Shown: positions 47,448 through 56,921, counted from the first letter of the stretch. The stretch: DNA of 64,000 nucleotides from Streptomyces sp. WMMB303 (GCF_029351045.1 NZ_JARKIN010000001.1:2796001-2860000); one strand, 5' to 3'. Translations and numbers: made by a program. Notes: generated by a model not told the origin, from the letters alone.

Positions 47448-50276
47448 TCAGGGCGTGAGCGCCATCTGGTCCTCGGTCGCCTTGTCGACCGCCTTCTCGC
47501 TGGAGGGCCAGTTGAGGAACTCGCCCTTGGCCCACTTGTCGGTCTGGTCTGTGTAGTGCGCGTTGTAGGCGTGCCCGGACGCGCCGGTGAGGTTGATCCA
47601 CCGCGAGTTGTCCAGGTCGCCCATGTCGACGACCATCCGCATCGACGGCACCCAGATCACGTCGTACCCGCCGGCCGCGTTCCAGCCGGTGGCGTTGACG
47701 GCCGCCTCACCGCCGCCCAGGTCCCAGGGGCCGCGGTTGAGAAGCCACTGCATGAATCCGGGGCCGCTGGTGCCGATCGTCTGGTTCTTGAGCATCAGCC
47801 GGTGCAGCCTGCCCCAGCTCCAGGTGTCGATGTCCTTGCCGAGCTTGGAGGTGAGCTCCCATCGCGCGTCCTTCATGGCATGCGCCAGCAGGTCGTCGCG
47901 GTCCTTGTCGCCCTTGCGCGTGGAGGTGTCGCGGGTCTTCCACCACTCGCTGTCCGGCTGCTTGAGCAGTTTGCGCACGACCTCGAACCAGCGGTCCCCG
48001 CCGTCGGGCTGCGCGGAGTCCGCGGAGCGCTGCCCGCACTCGCGCACCAGCCGCTGGTTGCCGCTCAGGTCGTCGACCGGGCCGGAGTCGTCGGAGGGCG
48101 CGACGTACAGGCAGTCGCCCTTGACGCGCAGCGCCTTGGGGAGCTTGTCGCCGAAGGCCAGCTTGAGGAGGTTGCGCCACACCGCGTTGAAGTAGGCGGC
48201 GGGCGCCGAATCGGAGTCCTGGGTGTAGTCCCAGCCCTCCAGCAGCTTCTGCGCGTTCCGCACGTACTTGTCCCGGACCTCGATCTTCAGCAGGTAGGGC
48301 ACCAGCAGCTTGGCGATTTCGCTGCTGTTGTCCATCTGCATCGTCTCCATGTCGTCCATGGAGATCTTCCCGCCGTCCTTGATCTTCGACTGGATGAGGT
48401 CGTCGATCCGCTGGCTGCGCGCTCCGTAGCCCCAGTCGTCGGTGAGCAGGTAGGGGTACTTCTCACGGTCCACGACGGCCTGGTTGGCGGTCACGATGTA
48501 GCCGCGCTCGGGGTTGTACTCCCACGGCAGGGCGCGCTGGGGGATGTACCCCTTCCAGCGGTAGCGGGGATCCCAGCCGGGCGCCGGGTAGCGTCCGTCG
48601 CCCTTGCCGCGCACGGGGATGCTGCCGGGGGCCTGGTATCCGATGTTGCCCTTGGTGTCGGCGTAGATGAGGTTCTGCGAGGGGACGGCGAACTCGCGGG
48701 CCGCCGCGCGGAAGTCGGAGAAGTCGGCGGCCCGGTTGAGCTTGAAGACCGCGTCCATGGTCTTGGAGGGCTCCAGTGCGGTCCACCGGAGGGAGATCGC
48801 GTAGCCGTCGCCGCGGTCGGGCGCCGCATTGTCGACGGGGGTCGTGTCGCCGACCTTGCGCAGCTCCTTGTTGCGGTCCGAGACGATCGGACCGTTGTTC
48901 GTCTCGCGGACGGTGATGGTCCGGTCCTTGCCGCCGGCGACCTTGATGGTCTCCTCACGGGTGCGGTACGGGACCTCCTTGCCGTCGTAGAGGTACTTCC
49001 CGTCGCGGACCTTCTCCAGGTAGAGGTCGGTCACGTCGGCGCCGAGATTGGTCATGCCCCAGGAGATGTGCTGATTGTGGCCTATGACGACACCGGGCAT
49101 GCCGGAGAAGGTGAAGCCGGAGACGTCGTAGGGGCAGGACTTGTCCACCGAGCGGCAGTGCAGGCCCATCTGGTACCAGACGGAGGGCAGTTGCGGCGCC
49201 AGGTGCGGGTCGTTGGCCAGCAGCGGCTTGCCGGTGGTCGTGTACTTGCCGGACACCACCCAGGAGTTGGACCCGATGCCGCTGCCGTTCGGCCCGAGCA
49301 GCCCGGGGATCTCGTCCAGCTTGTCGGCCACGGCACCCATCTGCGTCGTGGCACCCTCAGCCGCCTCACCGGCTCCCTGGGCGCCGCCTGCACCCCCGGA
49401 TGCTCCGGGAGTCCCGGTGCCGCCCCCCGTGCCCGCAGCGGGCTGCTCAGTGCCTCCGGTGCCGGTTCCGGAGCCGGTGCCCGACCCGTTGCCGGTGCCG
49501 GCGCCCGAACCGGCTTCATCGCCCTCGGCCTTCGGGTCGAACTTCTTGGTGGCGGGGTCGACCGAGCCCTGGCCCACGATCGGCTTGTTCCGCTCGATGG
49601 GGTACTCCGGGTACAGGTCCTCGATCTGGTCCTTGTCCAGGCGGCTGGTCATCAGTGCCCGGTCGACCTCGTCCGACATGTTGCCCCGCAGGTCCCAGGC
49701 CATCGCCTTGAGCCAGGCGACCGAGTCGACCGGGCTCCAGTCGGCGGGCTGGTAGTCCTCGCCCGCCAGGTCCAGCGCCGCGTACTCCACGGAGAGCGCC
49801 GAGCCCTTGTGGTCCTTGAGGTAGGCGTTGACCCCGGCGGAGTACGCCTTGAGGTAGTCCCTGGTCTCCTCGGGGAGTTGCTTGTACTCCTTCTCGGCCA
49901 CCCGGCGCCAGCCCAGAGTGCGCAGGAAGGCGTCCGTCTCCACCTGGCCGTCGCCGAACATCTCCGAGAGCCGCCCGGAGGTCATGTGGCGGCGTACGTC
50001 CATCTCCCAGAAGCGGTCCTGAGCCTGGACGTAGCCCTGCGCCAGGAAGAGGTCCTTCGCGTTGTCCGCGTAGATCTGCGGGATGCCGCTGCCGTCCCGT
50101 TTGACGCTCACCGGTGCGGCCAGGCCCTTGAGTTTGAGCGAACCGGTGGTCTGCGGGAAGGAGTCCCGGACGGTGCTGATGCCCCAGTAGGCGCCGCCGC
50201 CGACGCCTGCCACCAGCAGCAGCACGACGACGATCACGATGAGGCGGGCGCGTCGCGAGGTCTTCTTGGCGGGCAT
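47448..50276 (-). CDS. Penicillin acylase family Ntn-hydrolase
   Basis: 942 residues, ATG 50276. A membrane anchor or uncleaved signal (LIVIVVVLLLVAGVGGGAYW) precedes the alpha chain with IPQIYADNAKDLFLAQGYVQ and QDRFWEMD. Autocleavage should occur before Ser336 in GIGSNSWVV, creating the N-terminal nucleophile of the beta chain. Just ahead is an insert of about 75 residues rich in Gly, Ser, Thr and Ala (about 258-330), which may act as the spacer peptide removed during maturation. Family members cleave beta-lactam side chains or acyl-homoserine lactones. Confidence 0.92.
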   Translation of the reverse strand: MPAKKTSRRARLIVIVVVLLLVAGVGGGAYWGISTVRDSFPQTTGSLKLKGLAAPVSVKRDGSGIPQIYADNAKDLFLAQGYVQAQDRFWEMDVRRHMTSGRLSEMFGDGQVETDAFLRTLGWRRVAEKEYKQLPEETRDYLKAYSAGVNAYLKDHKGSALSVEYAALDLAGEDYQPADWSPVDSVAWLKAMAWDLRGNMSDEVDRALMTSRLDKDQIEDLYPEYPIERNKPIVGQGSVDPATKKFDPKAEGDEAGSGAGTGNGSGTGSGTGTGGTEQPAAGTGGGTGTPGASGGAGGAQGAGEAAEGATTQMGAVADKLDEIPGLLGPNGSGIGSNSWVVSGKYTTTGKPLLANDPHLAPQLPSVWYQMGLHCRSVDKSCPYDVSGFTFSGMPGVVIGHNQHISWGMTNLGADVTDLYLEKVRDGKYLYDGKEVPYRTREETIKVAGGKDRTITVRETNNGPIVSDRNKELRKVGDTTPVDNAAPDRGDGYAISLRWTALEPSKTMDAVFKLNRAADFSDFRAAAREFAVPSQNLIYADTKGNIGYQAPGSIPVRGKGDGRYPAPGWDPRYRWKGYIPQRALPWEYNPERGYIVTANQAVVDREKYPYLLTDDWGYGARSQRIDDLIQSKIKDGGKISMDDMETMQMDNSSEIAKLLVPYLLKIEVRDKYVRNAQKLLEGWDYTQDSDSAPAAYFNAVWRNLLKLAFGDKLPKALRVKGDCLYVAPSDDSGPVDDLSGNQRLVRECGQRSADSAQPDGGDRWFEVVRKLLKQPDSEWWKTRDTSTRKGDKDRDDLLAHAMKDARWELTSKLGKDIDTWSWGRLHRLMLKNQTIGTSGPGFMQWLLNRGPWDLGGGEAAVNATGWNAAGGYDVIWVPSMRMVVDMGDLDNSRWINLTGASGHAYNAHYTDQTDKWAKGEFLNWPSSEKAVDKATEDQMALTP

Positions 50277-50613
50277 CGCTGTCCTTAGCGGGGCAGGGTG
50301 GACCGTTACGGGGGACCGGACGGGCCCGGTCCATACGGAGCAACCATAGGCCGACCGTCGGCGCGCCCGGACAGCGAGTCACCCTCAGCCGATTCTCACC
50401 GGGGCATATTCAAGTAATGGTAAATTGTTAGCTACCCAAACGAACTAGCCGCTGCCGGACAACGGTCCTGGAGCAGCGGTCCCGCCATGGTCGAGGCGTT
50501 AAGAACACGTCAGGAAAGCGTCAGGAGGCCGTCAGAACCATCACGCGCACCCGCTCGTCCACTCAAGGAACCCCGCCCCGGCGCCGATTCCCCGCGCCCA
50601 GAGCACCCGACTC
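50277..50613. promoter_or_regulatory. Divergent promoter region with three 11-bp direct repeats
   Basis: 337 bp without a gene. An unusually AT-rich stretch (50403-50450) is the likely promoter. Three units beginning CGTCAG occur at exact 11-bp spacing: CGTCAGGAAAG (50508-50518), CGTCAGGAGGC (50519-50529), CGTCAGAACCA (50530-50540). Helical-turn spacing is typical of OmpR/PhoP-type regulators, although the units do not match the PHO box GTTCACC. Confidence 0.45.
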
Positions 50614-52164
50614 GTGCACTCAAGGAGAGAGCCCCGGCCAGAGAGGACCCGTGCCCTGACCGTCCACAGCCTCAACCAGCTCCTGCTCTTCAGCGCCCTC
50701 GTCCTGCTCATCGCCGTCGTCGCGGTCCGGCTCTCCTCCCGCAGCGGGCTGCCCAGCCTGCTGGTCTACCTGGGGATAGGCATCGCCATAGGGCAGGACG
50801 GCATCGGCTTCGGATTCTCCGACGTCGCACTGACCCAAACCCTGGGATACGCCGCCCTCGTGGTGATCCTCGCCGAGGGCGGGCTCGGTACGAAGTGGCG
50901 CGACATCCGGCCCGCCGTGCCCGCGGCCGCCGTGCTCTCGACATTCGGCGTGGCCGTCAGCGTGACCGTCACCGCCCTGGCCGCGCACTACCTGGTCGGC
51001 CTCGACTGGCAGGCGTCACTCCTGATGGGCGCCGTCGTCTCCTCCACCGACGCCGCCGCGGTCTTCTCCGTACTGCGCAGAGTCCCGCTGCCCAAGCGGC
51101 TCACCGGCATCCTGGAAGCCGAGTCCGGATTCAACGACGCCCCCGTCGTGCTGCTCGTCGTCACCTTCTCCTCGCTCGGTTCCGAGCACCACGCCTGGTA
51201 CTTCCTGCTGGGACAGATCTTCCTCGAGCTCGCCATCGGGCTGGTGGTGGGGCTGCTCGTCGGCAAGCTCGGGGAACTCGGCATGCGGCACGTGGCACTG
51301 CCGGCCTCCGGCCTCTACCCCATCGCTGTGCTGGCCCTGTGCTTCCTGGCATACGCGGGCGGCGCCATGGCCCACGGATCCGGCTTCCTGGCCGTCTACG
51401 TGGCCGCGCTGATCCTGGGCAACGGCAAACTGCCGCACCGGCCCGCCGTGCGAGGGTTCGCCGACGGGGTGGCCTGGATGGCGCAGATCGGCCTCTTCGT
51501 CCTGCTCGGGCTGCTGGTGACCCCGCACCAGCTGTGGAAGGACTTCTGGCCCGCCGTACTGATCGGGCTGGCCCTGACCCTGGTCGCCCGGCCGCTGTCC
51601 GTCTTCCTGTGCCTGGACCGCTTCCGCCTGCCCTGGCAGGACAAGGCACTGCTCACCTGGGCCGGGCTGCGGGGGGCCGTGCCCATCGTGCTGGCGACCA
51701 TCCCGATGGTCGCCGAGGTCAAGGGCAGCCAGCGCATCTTCAACATCGTCTTCGTCCTCGTGGTCGTCTTCACCGTCCTCCAAGGGCCCACCCTGCCCTG
51801 GCTGGCGCGGAAACTGCGGCTCGACGAGCAGGACGAGCCCGCCGACCTCGACATCGAGTCCGCCCCCCTGGAGCGGCTGCGCGGACATCTGCTGTCCGTG
51901 GCCATCCCGGCGTCCTCCCGGATGCACGGTGTGGAGGTCACCGAACTGCGGCTGCCGCCGGGCGCCGCCGTCACCCTGGTGGTGCGGGACGGTGAGAGCT
52001 TCGTCCCCCTGCCCTCCACGGTGCTGCGGCACGGCGACGAACTCCTGGTCGTCACGACCGACCGGGTCCGGGACGCGGCCGAACGGAGGCTGCTGTCGGT
52101 CAGCCGCGGCGGCAAGCTCGCCGGATGGCTGGGCTCCGGAGGGAGCACAGCGGTGCGACGGTGA
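50614..52164 (+). CDS. K+(Na+)/H+ antiporter with TrkA-C domain
   Basis: CPA1-type antiporter, 516 residues from GTG 50614. About 12 membrane helices start at LNQLLLFSALVLLIAVVAV. The ion-binding region reads AESGFNDAP in helix 5. After residue 420 there is a cytoplasmic RCK-C/TrkA-C domain (IPASSRMHGVEVTEL ... LRHGDELLVV) that binds nucleotides in relatives. Homologues begin at the LTVHSLNQ segment, which here would need CTG 50656 (GGAC 8 nt upstream); the GTG adds 14 polar residues of doubtful value. Confidence 0.88.
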   Translation: MHSRREPRPERTRALTVHSLNQLLLFSALVLLIAVVAVRLSSRSGLPSLLVYLGIGIAIGQDGIGFGFSDVALTQTLGYAALVVILAEGGLGTKWRDIRPAVPAAAVLSTFGVAVSVTVTALAAHYLVGLDWQASLLMGAVVSSTDAAAVFSVLRRVPLPKRLTGILEAESGFNDAPVVLLVVTFSSLGSEHHAWYFLLGQIFLELAIGLVVGLLVGKLGELGMRHVALPASGLYPIAVLALCFLAYAGGAMAHGSGFLAVYVAALILGNGKLPHRPAVRGFADGVAWMAQIGLFVLLGLLVTPHQLWKDFWPAVLIGLALTLVARPLSVFLCLDRFRLPWQDKALLTWAGLRGAVPIVLATIPMVAEVKGSQRIFNIVFVLVVVFTVLQGPTLPWLARKLRLDEQDEPADLDIESAPLERLRGHLLSVAIPASSRMHGVEVTELRLPPGAAVTLVVRDGESFVPLPSTVLRHGDELLVVTTDRVRDAAERRLLSVSRGGKLAGWLGSGGSTAVRR

Positions 52165-52646
52165 CAGCCCTGCCGGGCCCGACCCGTTCGCGGCCGCGCC
52201 CCCCGCGGGCGGTGCGGCGGTGCCGGTCCCCGGAACGGGCGGCGGCGGTGCACCGCTGCGGGCCGGCCACCGCCGCCGCCCGTGCCCCCGTGCGGTTGAT
52301 CGCGCTGTCCGGTCCCGGGTCGACGGCCCCGGTGCGGCGTAGGTCACCTGGCCCTGGCCGGGGGCGGCCTGCACCGTGTGCCGCGGGCGGGACGGCCTGC
52401 TTCGAGTGGTCGAGCGCGACCGGAGGCTGTGCCGCGTGGTACGGAAAGCCGCCGCCGACCGCTATCCTCAGGACGGTAAAGATTCACCCCGACTCTGTCT
52501 GATGCAGAGCTGGCGCGACCGCTCGGCGGCCACGGTCCGGAAGCCCACCCTTGCACCGGACCGGGTATCTACCCCGGTCCTGCGCGAGAGGACAGCTCTC
52601 GGCGCGTCACCCTGAGCGCGCTACCAGGCGGCAGAAAGGCCCGGCC
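52165..52646. other. Intergenic region between antiporter and MFS gene
   Basis: 482 bp with no convincing gene. It holds the terminator at 52235-52283 and, nearer the MFS gene, an AT-richer stretch around 52475-52500 that probably contains its promoter, with a small CTCTG/CAGAG dyad. Confidence 0.4.
52235..52283 (+). terminator. Terminator after the antiporter gene
   Basis: Perfect 16-bp arms ACGGGCGGCGGCGGTG (52235-52250) and CACCGCCGCCGCCCGT (52268-52283), 70 nt past the stop codon. Confidence 0.6.
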
Positions 52647-54017
52647 GTGGAATCCCCGGCCACCGAGACCGACACCGCACGGACCGACGAGAACACCGGG
52701 AACCGGCACTCCGAGCGCTCCTCCCGGCGCCCCGGATACGGGCAACTGCTGCGGACCGAGGGAGCCTGGTCCTTTCTGCTGCCGGGCTTCCTGGCCCGCC
52801 AGCCCTACGCGATGCTGACCATCAGCATCGTCCTGCTCGTCCAGCACACCACCGGATCCTTCGGCCGGGCGGGCGCGGTGTCGGCGACCGCCGGCATCGC
52901 CATGGCCGTACTGGCGCCGCAGAGCGGCAGGCTCGCCGACAGGTTCGGGCAGGGCGCGGTCCTGGCCCCGCAGGCGTTCCTGCACGTCCTCACCGTCGGG
53001 GCGCTGATCGCCGCCGCCCTCCTGGACGCACCCCTGTGGGCACTGTTCGTGGCAGCCGTACCGGCCGGTGCGACCGCACCGCAGATCAGCCCGATGGTGC
53101 GCGCCCGCTGGGCGGCGCGGCTGCAGGACTCCCCGCTGATGACGACAGCCGCCGCCTTCGAGTCGGTGACGGACGAGTTCACCTTCGTGGTCGGCCCGGT
53201 GCTGGCCACCGCGCTGTGCACCGGGGTGCACCCGGCCGCGGGGCTCGCCGCCGAGGCGGCCGTCTCGCTGGTGGGCGGACTGGTCTTCGCCGCGCAGCGC
53301 CGTACGCAGCCGGTCCCGTCGGCTGCCGGGCGCCCCGCCGGGCAGAGCGCGGGCACCGCCCGCGGACGGGGCGCGGACGGCCGGCCGTCCGCACTGGCGG
53401 CGCCGGGCGCGCGGGTGCTCGTCGCGGCGCTGCTGGGCATCGGCATGGTCTTCGGGGGGATGCAGGTCTCGCTCACCGCGTTCACCGAGTCGATCGGGCA
53501 GCCGGGCGCCAACGGGCTGATGTACGGCGTGTTCGCCGCGGGCAACATGCTGGCCGCCGTCGCGGTGGGCGCCGTCCGGTGGAAGCGCGGGCCGCAGACC
53601 CGGCTGCTGACCGCCTACCCGGCGCTGGTGACGGCCGCGGCGCTGGTGGCGCTGACCGCGCAGCTCGCCCCCTGGGCCGTCGCACTGGGCGCCCTGGGGA
53701 CGCTGACCGGGCTGTGTGTGGCGCCGTGCATGATCACCTGCTTCACCCTGATCGAGTCGCTCGTCCCGGCGGGTGCCCGCACGGAGGCGCTCACCTGGTT
53801 GACCGGGGCGGTCGCGCTGGGCCAGGCGACGGGCTCGACGGTGGCGGGCCAGCTCGCGGACCAGGCGGGGGCCGGGGCCGGGTTCCTCACCCCGCTGGTC
53901 GGCACCGGGCTCGCGCTGCTGGTGCTGCTGACCTTCCGCAAGGCGCTGCGCCCCGCCCACGACGGACGGGTCGCGGCACGTGGGCTGGGTCACCGAACGG
54001 CCGTCGCGGTGGACTGA
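52647..54017 (+). CDS. MFS transporter
   Basis: 456 residues from GTG 52647 (AAAGG upstream). A 45-residue polar N-terminus, then 12 membrane spans with the motif A-like GRLADRFGQGAVL. A central loop (about 225-255) is Gly/Arg-rich. Resembles uncharacterised actinomycete exporters; the substrate cannot be predicted. Confidence 0.82.
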   Translation: MESPATETDTARTDENTGNRHSERSSRRPGYGQLLRTEGAWSFLLPGFLARQPYAMLTISIVLLVQHTTGSFGRAGAVSATAGIAMAVLAPQSGRLADRFGQGAVLAPQAFLHVLTVGALIAAALLDAPLWALFVAAVPAGATAPQISPMVRARWAARLQDSPLMTTAAAFESVTDEFTFVVGPVLATALCTGVHPAAGLAAEAAVSLVGGLVFAAQRRTQPVPSAAGRPAGQSAGTARGRGADGRPSALAAPGARVLVAALLGIGMVFGGMQVSLTAFTESIGQPGANGLMYGVFAAGNMLAAVAVGAVRWKRGPQTRLLTAYPALVTAAALVALTAQLAPWAVALGALGTLTGLCVAPCMITCFTLIESLVPAGARTEALTWLTGAVALGQATGSTVAGQLADQAGAGAGFLTPLVGTGLALLVLLTFRKALRPAHDGRVAARGLGHRTAVAVD

Positions 54018-54047
54018 CGCGCGGGAATGCTGCACTATGGAGCGTTG

Positions 54048-54074
54048 TTAGCACTCAACAAGTAAGAGTGCCAG
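54048..54074 (+). promoter_or_regulatory. CIRCE-like element upstream of fmdB-type gene
   Basis: TTAGCACTC-N9-GAGTGCCAG against the HrcA operator CIRCE, TTAGCACTC-N9-GAGTGCTAA: the left arm is perfect and the right arm has 7 of 9. It lies just before the ribosome binding site AGGAGG and downstream of a -10-like CACTAT (54033-54038), where a repressor would block transcription. Confidence 0.7.
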
Positions 54075-54084
54075 GAGGAAGAAC

Positions 54085-54450
54085 GTGCCGACCTATCAGT
54101 ACCAGTGCACCGAGTGCGGCGAGGGCCTCGAGGTGGTGCAGAAGTTCACGGACGACTCGCTGACCGAATGCCCCGGCTGCCAGGGCCACCTCAAGAAGGT
54201 CTACTCGGCGGTCGGCATCGTCTTCAAGGGCTCCGGCTTCTATCGCAACGACAGCCGCAGCTCCTCGTCGAGCAGCAGTTCGGCCTCCGGCAGCTCCTCC
54301 TCGGACTCGACCGCGAAGAGCGGCGAGACCAAGAGCTCCTCGTCCACTTCGGACTCCTCGTCCTCCGGCTCCTCCTCGTCCTCCTCGGAGACGAAGTCCT
54401 CCGGGAAGAGCGAGAGCAAGAGCAGCAGCAAGGCAGCCACTTCGGCCTGA
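54085..54450 (+). CDS. FmdB-type zinc ribbon protein with Ser/Lys tail
   Basis: 121 residues, GTG 54085 after AGGAGG. Residues 1-45 are the FmdB putative regulatory domain: MPTYQYQCTECG, QKFTDDSLTECPGC, forming a four-cysteine zinc ribbon. Residues 56-121 are almost only Ser with some Lys, Glu and Thr, a disordered tail. FmdB was first linked to formamidase regulation; the general role is unknown. The CIRCE-like site puts it in the heat-shock network by inference. Confidence 0.88.
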   Translation: MPTYQYQCTECGEGLEVVQKFTDDSLTECPGCQGHLKKVYSAVGIVFKGSGFYRNDSRSSSSSSSSASGSSSSDSTAKSGETKSSSSTSDSSSSGSSSSSSETKSSGKSESKSSSKAATSA

Positions 54451-54607
54451 GCCGCCGCTTCGGACCGGCCGCCGGCGCGGCCGGATCCGCCGGCTCCGCC
54501 GACCGCGCCGGGCCCGTACCGGACGGCACGCGCCTCCCGCGCTCCGCCCCTCTGCCCGGCGTCCGGCCCCCTGCCCCGCACCCGGCGTGCGCCCTTAGGG
54601 TGACCGC

Positions 54608-55444
54608 ATGAGCGAACAGGCAGAGATCGGCATCATCGGCGGCTCCGGCTTCTACTCCTTCCTCGACGAGGTGACCGAGGTCACCGTCGAGACGCCCTAC
54701 GGGCCGCCGAGCGATTCACTCTTCCTGGGAGAGACCGGCGGCCGCCGGGTGGCCTTCCTCCCGCGCCACGGCCGCGGCCACCATCTGCCCCCGAACCGGA
54801 TCAACTACCGCGCCAACCTCTGGGCGCTGCGCTCGGTGGGCGTACGCCAGATCATCGCGCCCTGCGCGGTGGGCGGCCTGCAGCCGGAGTTCGGCCCCGG
54901 CACCCTCGTGGTCCCGGACCAGTTGGTGGACCGCACCAAGTCCCGGCAGCAGACCTTCTTCGACGGCCAGGAACTCCCCGACGGCAGCGTTCCCCGGGTC
55001 GTCCACGTCGCTTTCGCCGACCCCTACTGCGAGGCGGGCCGCCAGGCCGGGTTGCGGGCGGCCCGCGCCCGCAACTGGCAGGCGGTGGACGGAGGCACGC
55101 TGTGCGTGGTCGAGGGGCCGCGCTTCTCCACCCGCGCCGAGTCCCGGTGGCACGCGGCCCAGGGCTGGTCCGTCGTGGGGATGACCGGGCATCCGGAGGC
55201 GATCCTGGCCCGCGAGCTGGAGCTGTGCTACTCCTCGCTGGCCCTGGTCACAGACCTGGACGCAGGTGCAGAGGCCGGGGACGGCGTCTCGCACGAGGAG
55301 GTGCTGCAGGTCTTCGCCGAGAACATCGACCGGCTGCGCACGGTGCTTTTCGACGCGGTGAGCGAACTGCCCGCCGCCGACGAGCGCAAGTGCGAGTGCG
55401 GCTCGGCGTTGGGCGGGATGGACCCCGGCATCACGCTCCCCTGA
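54608..55444 (+). CDS. S-methyl-5'-thioadenosine phosphorylase
   Basis: 278 residues, ATG 54608. Purine nucleoside phosphorylase family 2: GIIGGSGFYSFL, phosphate-binding PRHGRGHHLPP, VGGLQPEFGPGTLVVPDQ, VEGPRFSTRAES and the substrate-binding MTGHPEAILARELELCY. Salvages methylthioadenosine from polyamine and related pathways. The position-specific Asp/Asn that separates MTA from inosine specificity cannot be judged reliably by eye. C-terminal CECG pair is unusual. Confidence 0.9.
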   Translation: MSEQAEIGIIGGSGFYSFLDEVTEVTVETPYGPPSDSLFLGETGGRRVAFLPRHGRGHHLPPNRINYRANLWALRSVGVRQIIAPCAVGGLQPEFGPGTLVVPDQLVDRTKSRQQTFFDGQELPDGSVPRVVHVAFADPYCEAGRQAGLRAARARNWQAVDGGTLCVVEGPRFSTRAESRWHAAQGWSVVGMTGHPEAILARELELCYSSLALVTDLDAGAEAGDGVSHEEVLQVFAENIDRLRTVLFDAVSELPAADERKCECGSALGGMDPGITLP

Positions 55445-55559
55445 CCGGCTTCGTCCCCCTCCCGGGGGACGGAATTGTCCACAACTGCTCGGTCATCCAC
55501 AGTTCTCCCGGCCCGTCAGCGGGATTCCGGCCCAGCGTCCACGGTGGTCACCGAAGGCC

Positions 55560-56177
55560 GTGAACAGGCGGCTCTTCTCCCCGTGCTGGCTGGTGGTGAG
55601 CGTCGTGCCCGGATCCCGGAAGCCCCTTCCGGAGGATCTCCCCCTTCGTACCTGCCTGCGCGCACCGGTACCCGACTTCCCACCCGTCCGGGCCGGACGC
55701 GGCGCTCGCCTGCCCCGCCCCGGCAGGCGGGGGCGACGCCGGTTTCTCCCGGCCGCACTGGCCGCCGGCGCAGCGGCTCTCGCCCTCACCGCGACGGGCA
55801 GCGGTCCGCCGGCGCAGGACGGGAGCGGTTCCCCGGGCTCCGGCCCGGCAGCGAACCGGCGGAGCGCCGAGCGGACGGACGCAGGCGAGCAGAGGCGGGA
55901 AGCCCCCGTCTCGGCCCCTGTACGGATCGCCGACGCGGCGACAGTCCGGCTGCTGAGTCCCGGTGACCGGATCGATGTGCTCGCGAGCACATCCAAGAGC
56001 GCTTCCGCCCGCGTCGTGGCCACACACGTCCGAGTGGCTCAGGTGCCCGAGTACCGGGAGACTGTCGCGGGCGAGGGAGCCGAGGGCGCGCTGATCGTCG
56101 TCGTCGTTCCCCGGCGGACAGCGGCGGCGCTCGCGGGCGCCGCGGCGACCTCCCGGTTGGCGGTGACCCTGTGCTGA
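55560..56177 (+). CDS. RcpC/CpaB-like SAF domain secreted protein
   Basis: 205 residues, GTG 55560. A long basic N-terminus leads to one membrane segment (FLPAALAAGAAALALTATGS), a disordered Ala/Ser-rich stretch and a C-terminal RcpC domain: RIADAATVRLLSPGDRIDVL, VATHVRVAQVPE, GALIVVVVPRRTAAALAGAA. RcpC/CpaB proteins act in Flp/Tad pilus assembly, but no tad genes are in view; it sits directly before mscL, as in other Streptomyces. Start uncertain. Confidence 0.75.
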   Translation: MNRRLFSPCWLVVSVVPGSRKPLPEDLPLRTCLRAPVPDFPPVRAGRGARLPRPGRRGRRRFLPAALAAGAAALALTATGSGPPAQDGSGSPGSGPAANRRSAERTDAGEQRREAPVSAPVRIADAATVRLLSPGDRIDVLASTSKSASARVVATHVRVAQVPEYRETVAGEGAEGALIVVVVPRRTAAALAGAAATSRLAVTLC

Positions 56178-56348
56178 GCCGTCCGCCGTCCCCGCTGCTA
56201 CGGAGGCTCCGGCTCCGGTCGTGCATGAACCCGCGGGTGCGAGGGCAGGCGAGCAGCCGGTCCCGTCCGCGGGCGCTGCCGGTCCCGTGCGCCCTCGGAC
56301 TCCCGCTCGCAGTCAGTATCGGTCTCTGGTTCTGGAAGAGGAAGTCCG

Positions 56349-56921
56349 TTGAGCAACGACGCACCCGCACCCGAGAAGAAGGGCGTCCTGACCGGCTTCA
56401 GGGAGTTCCTGATGCGCGGCAACGTGGTCGAACTGGCCGTTGCCGTGGTCATCGGAGCGGCCTTCAGCAAGATCGTCGACGCCGTCGTCAACGGCTTCCT
56501 CAACCCCCTGGTCGGCGCCATCGGAACCAAGGACCTGGACAAGTACCGCTCCTGCCTGAAGGGCCCCTGCGAGGTCAGCCCGACGGGCGAGGTGACCGCG
56601 GGCATCCCGATCCACTGGGGCCCGGTGCTCAGCGCAACGCTGACCTTCCTGATCACGGCGGCGGTCGTCTACTTCCTCATGATCCTGCCGATGAACAGGT
56701 TCAACGAGCGCCGGGCGGCCAAGGCCGCCCCGGAGGAGACCGCTCCGGCGGAGGCGGTCAGGACCGAGGTCGAGCTGCTCACCGAGATCCGCGATGCCCT
56801 GCTCGCCCAGCGCGCGGGGGGCAGCGACTCCCCGGAGAGCCCTGCGTCCACCGGCGCGGTCACCGCTTCGGCCGGCCCGGTGGGACCGCAGCGCGACGGC
56901 GACGCCGACACCCGGAAGTAG
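56349..56921 (+). CDS. mscL: Large-conductance mechanosensitive channel
   Basis: 190 residues, TTG 56349 with GAGGAAG upstream. FREFLMRGNVVELAVAVVIG is the canonical N-terminal helix and first membrane span, followed by AAFSKIVDAVVNGFLNPLVG. The external loop is longer than usual and has two Cys (YRSCLKGPCEV). The second span is VLSATLTFLITAAVVYFLMI. A C-terminal helix (EVELLTEIRDALLAQ) and a disordered tail follow. Releases solutes on hypo-osmotic shock. Confidence 0.94.
   Translation: MSNDAPAPEKKGVLTGFREFLMRGNVVELAVAVVIGAAFSKIVDAVVNGFLNPLVGAIGTKDLDKYRSCLKGPCEVSPTGEVTAGIPIHWGPVLSATLTFLITAAVVYFLMILPMNRFNERRAAKAAPEETAPAEAVRTEVELLTEIRDALLAQRAGGSDSPESPASTGAVTASAGPVGPQRDGDADTRK

Noticed and set aside
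50508..50540. PHO box bound by PhoP
   Set aside because: The spacing fits but the units lack GTTCACC; reported only as an unassigned direct repeat.
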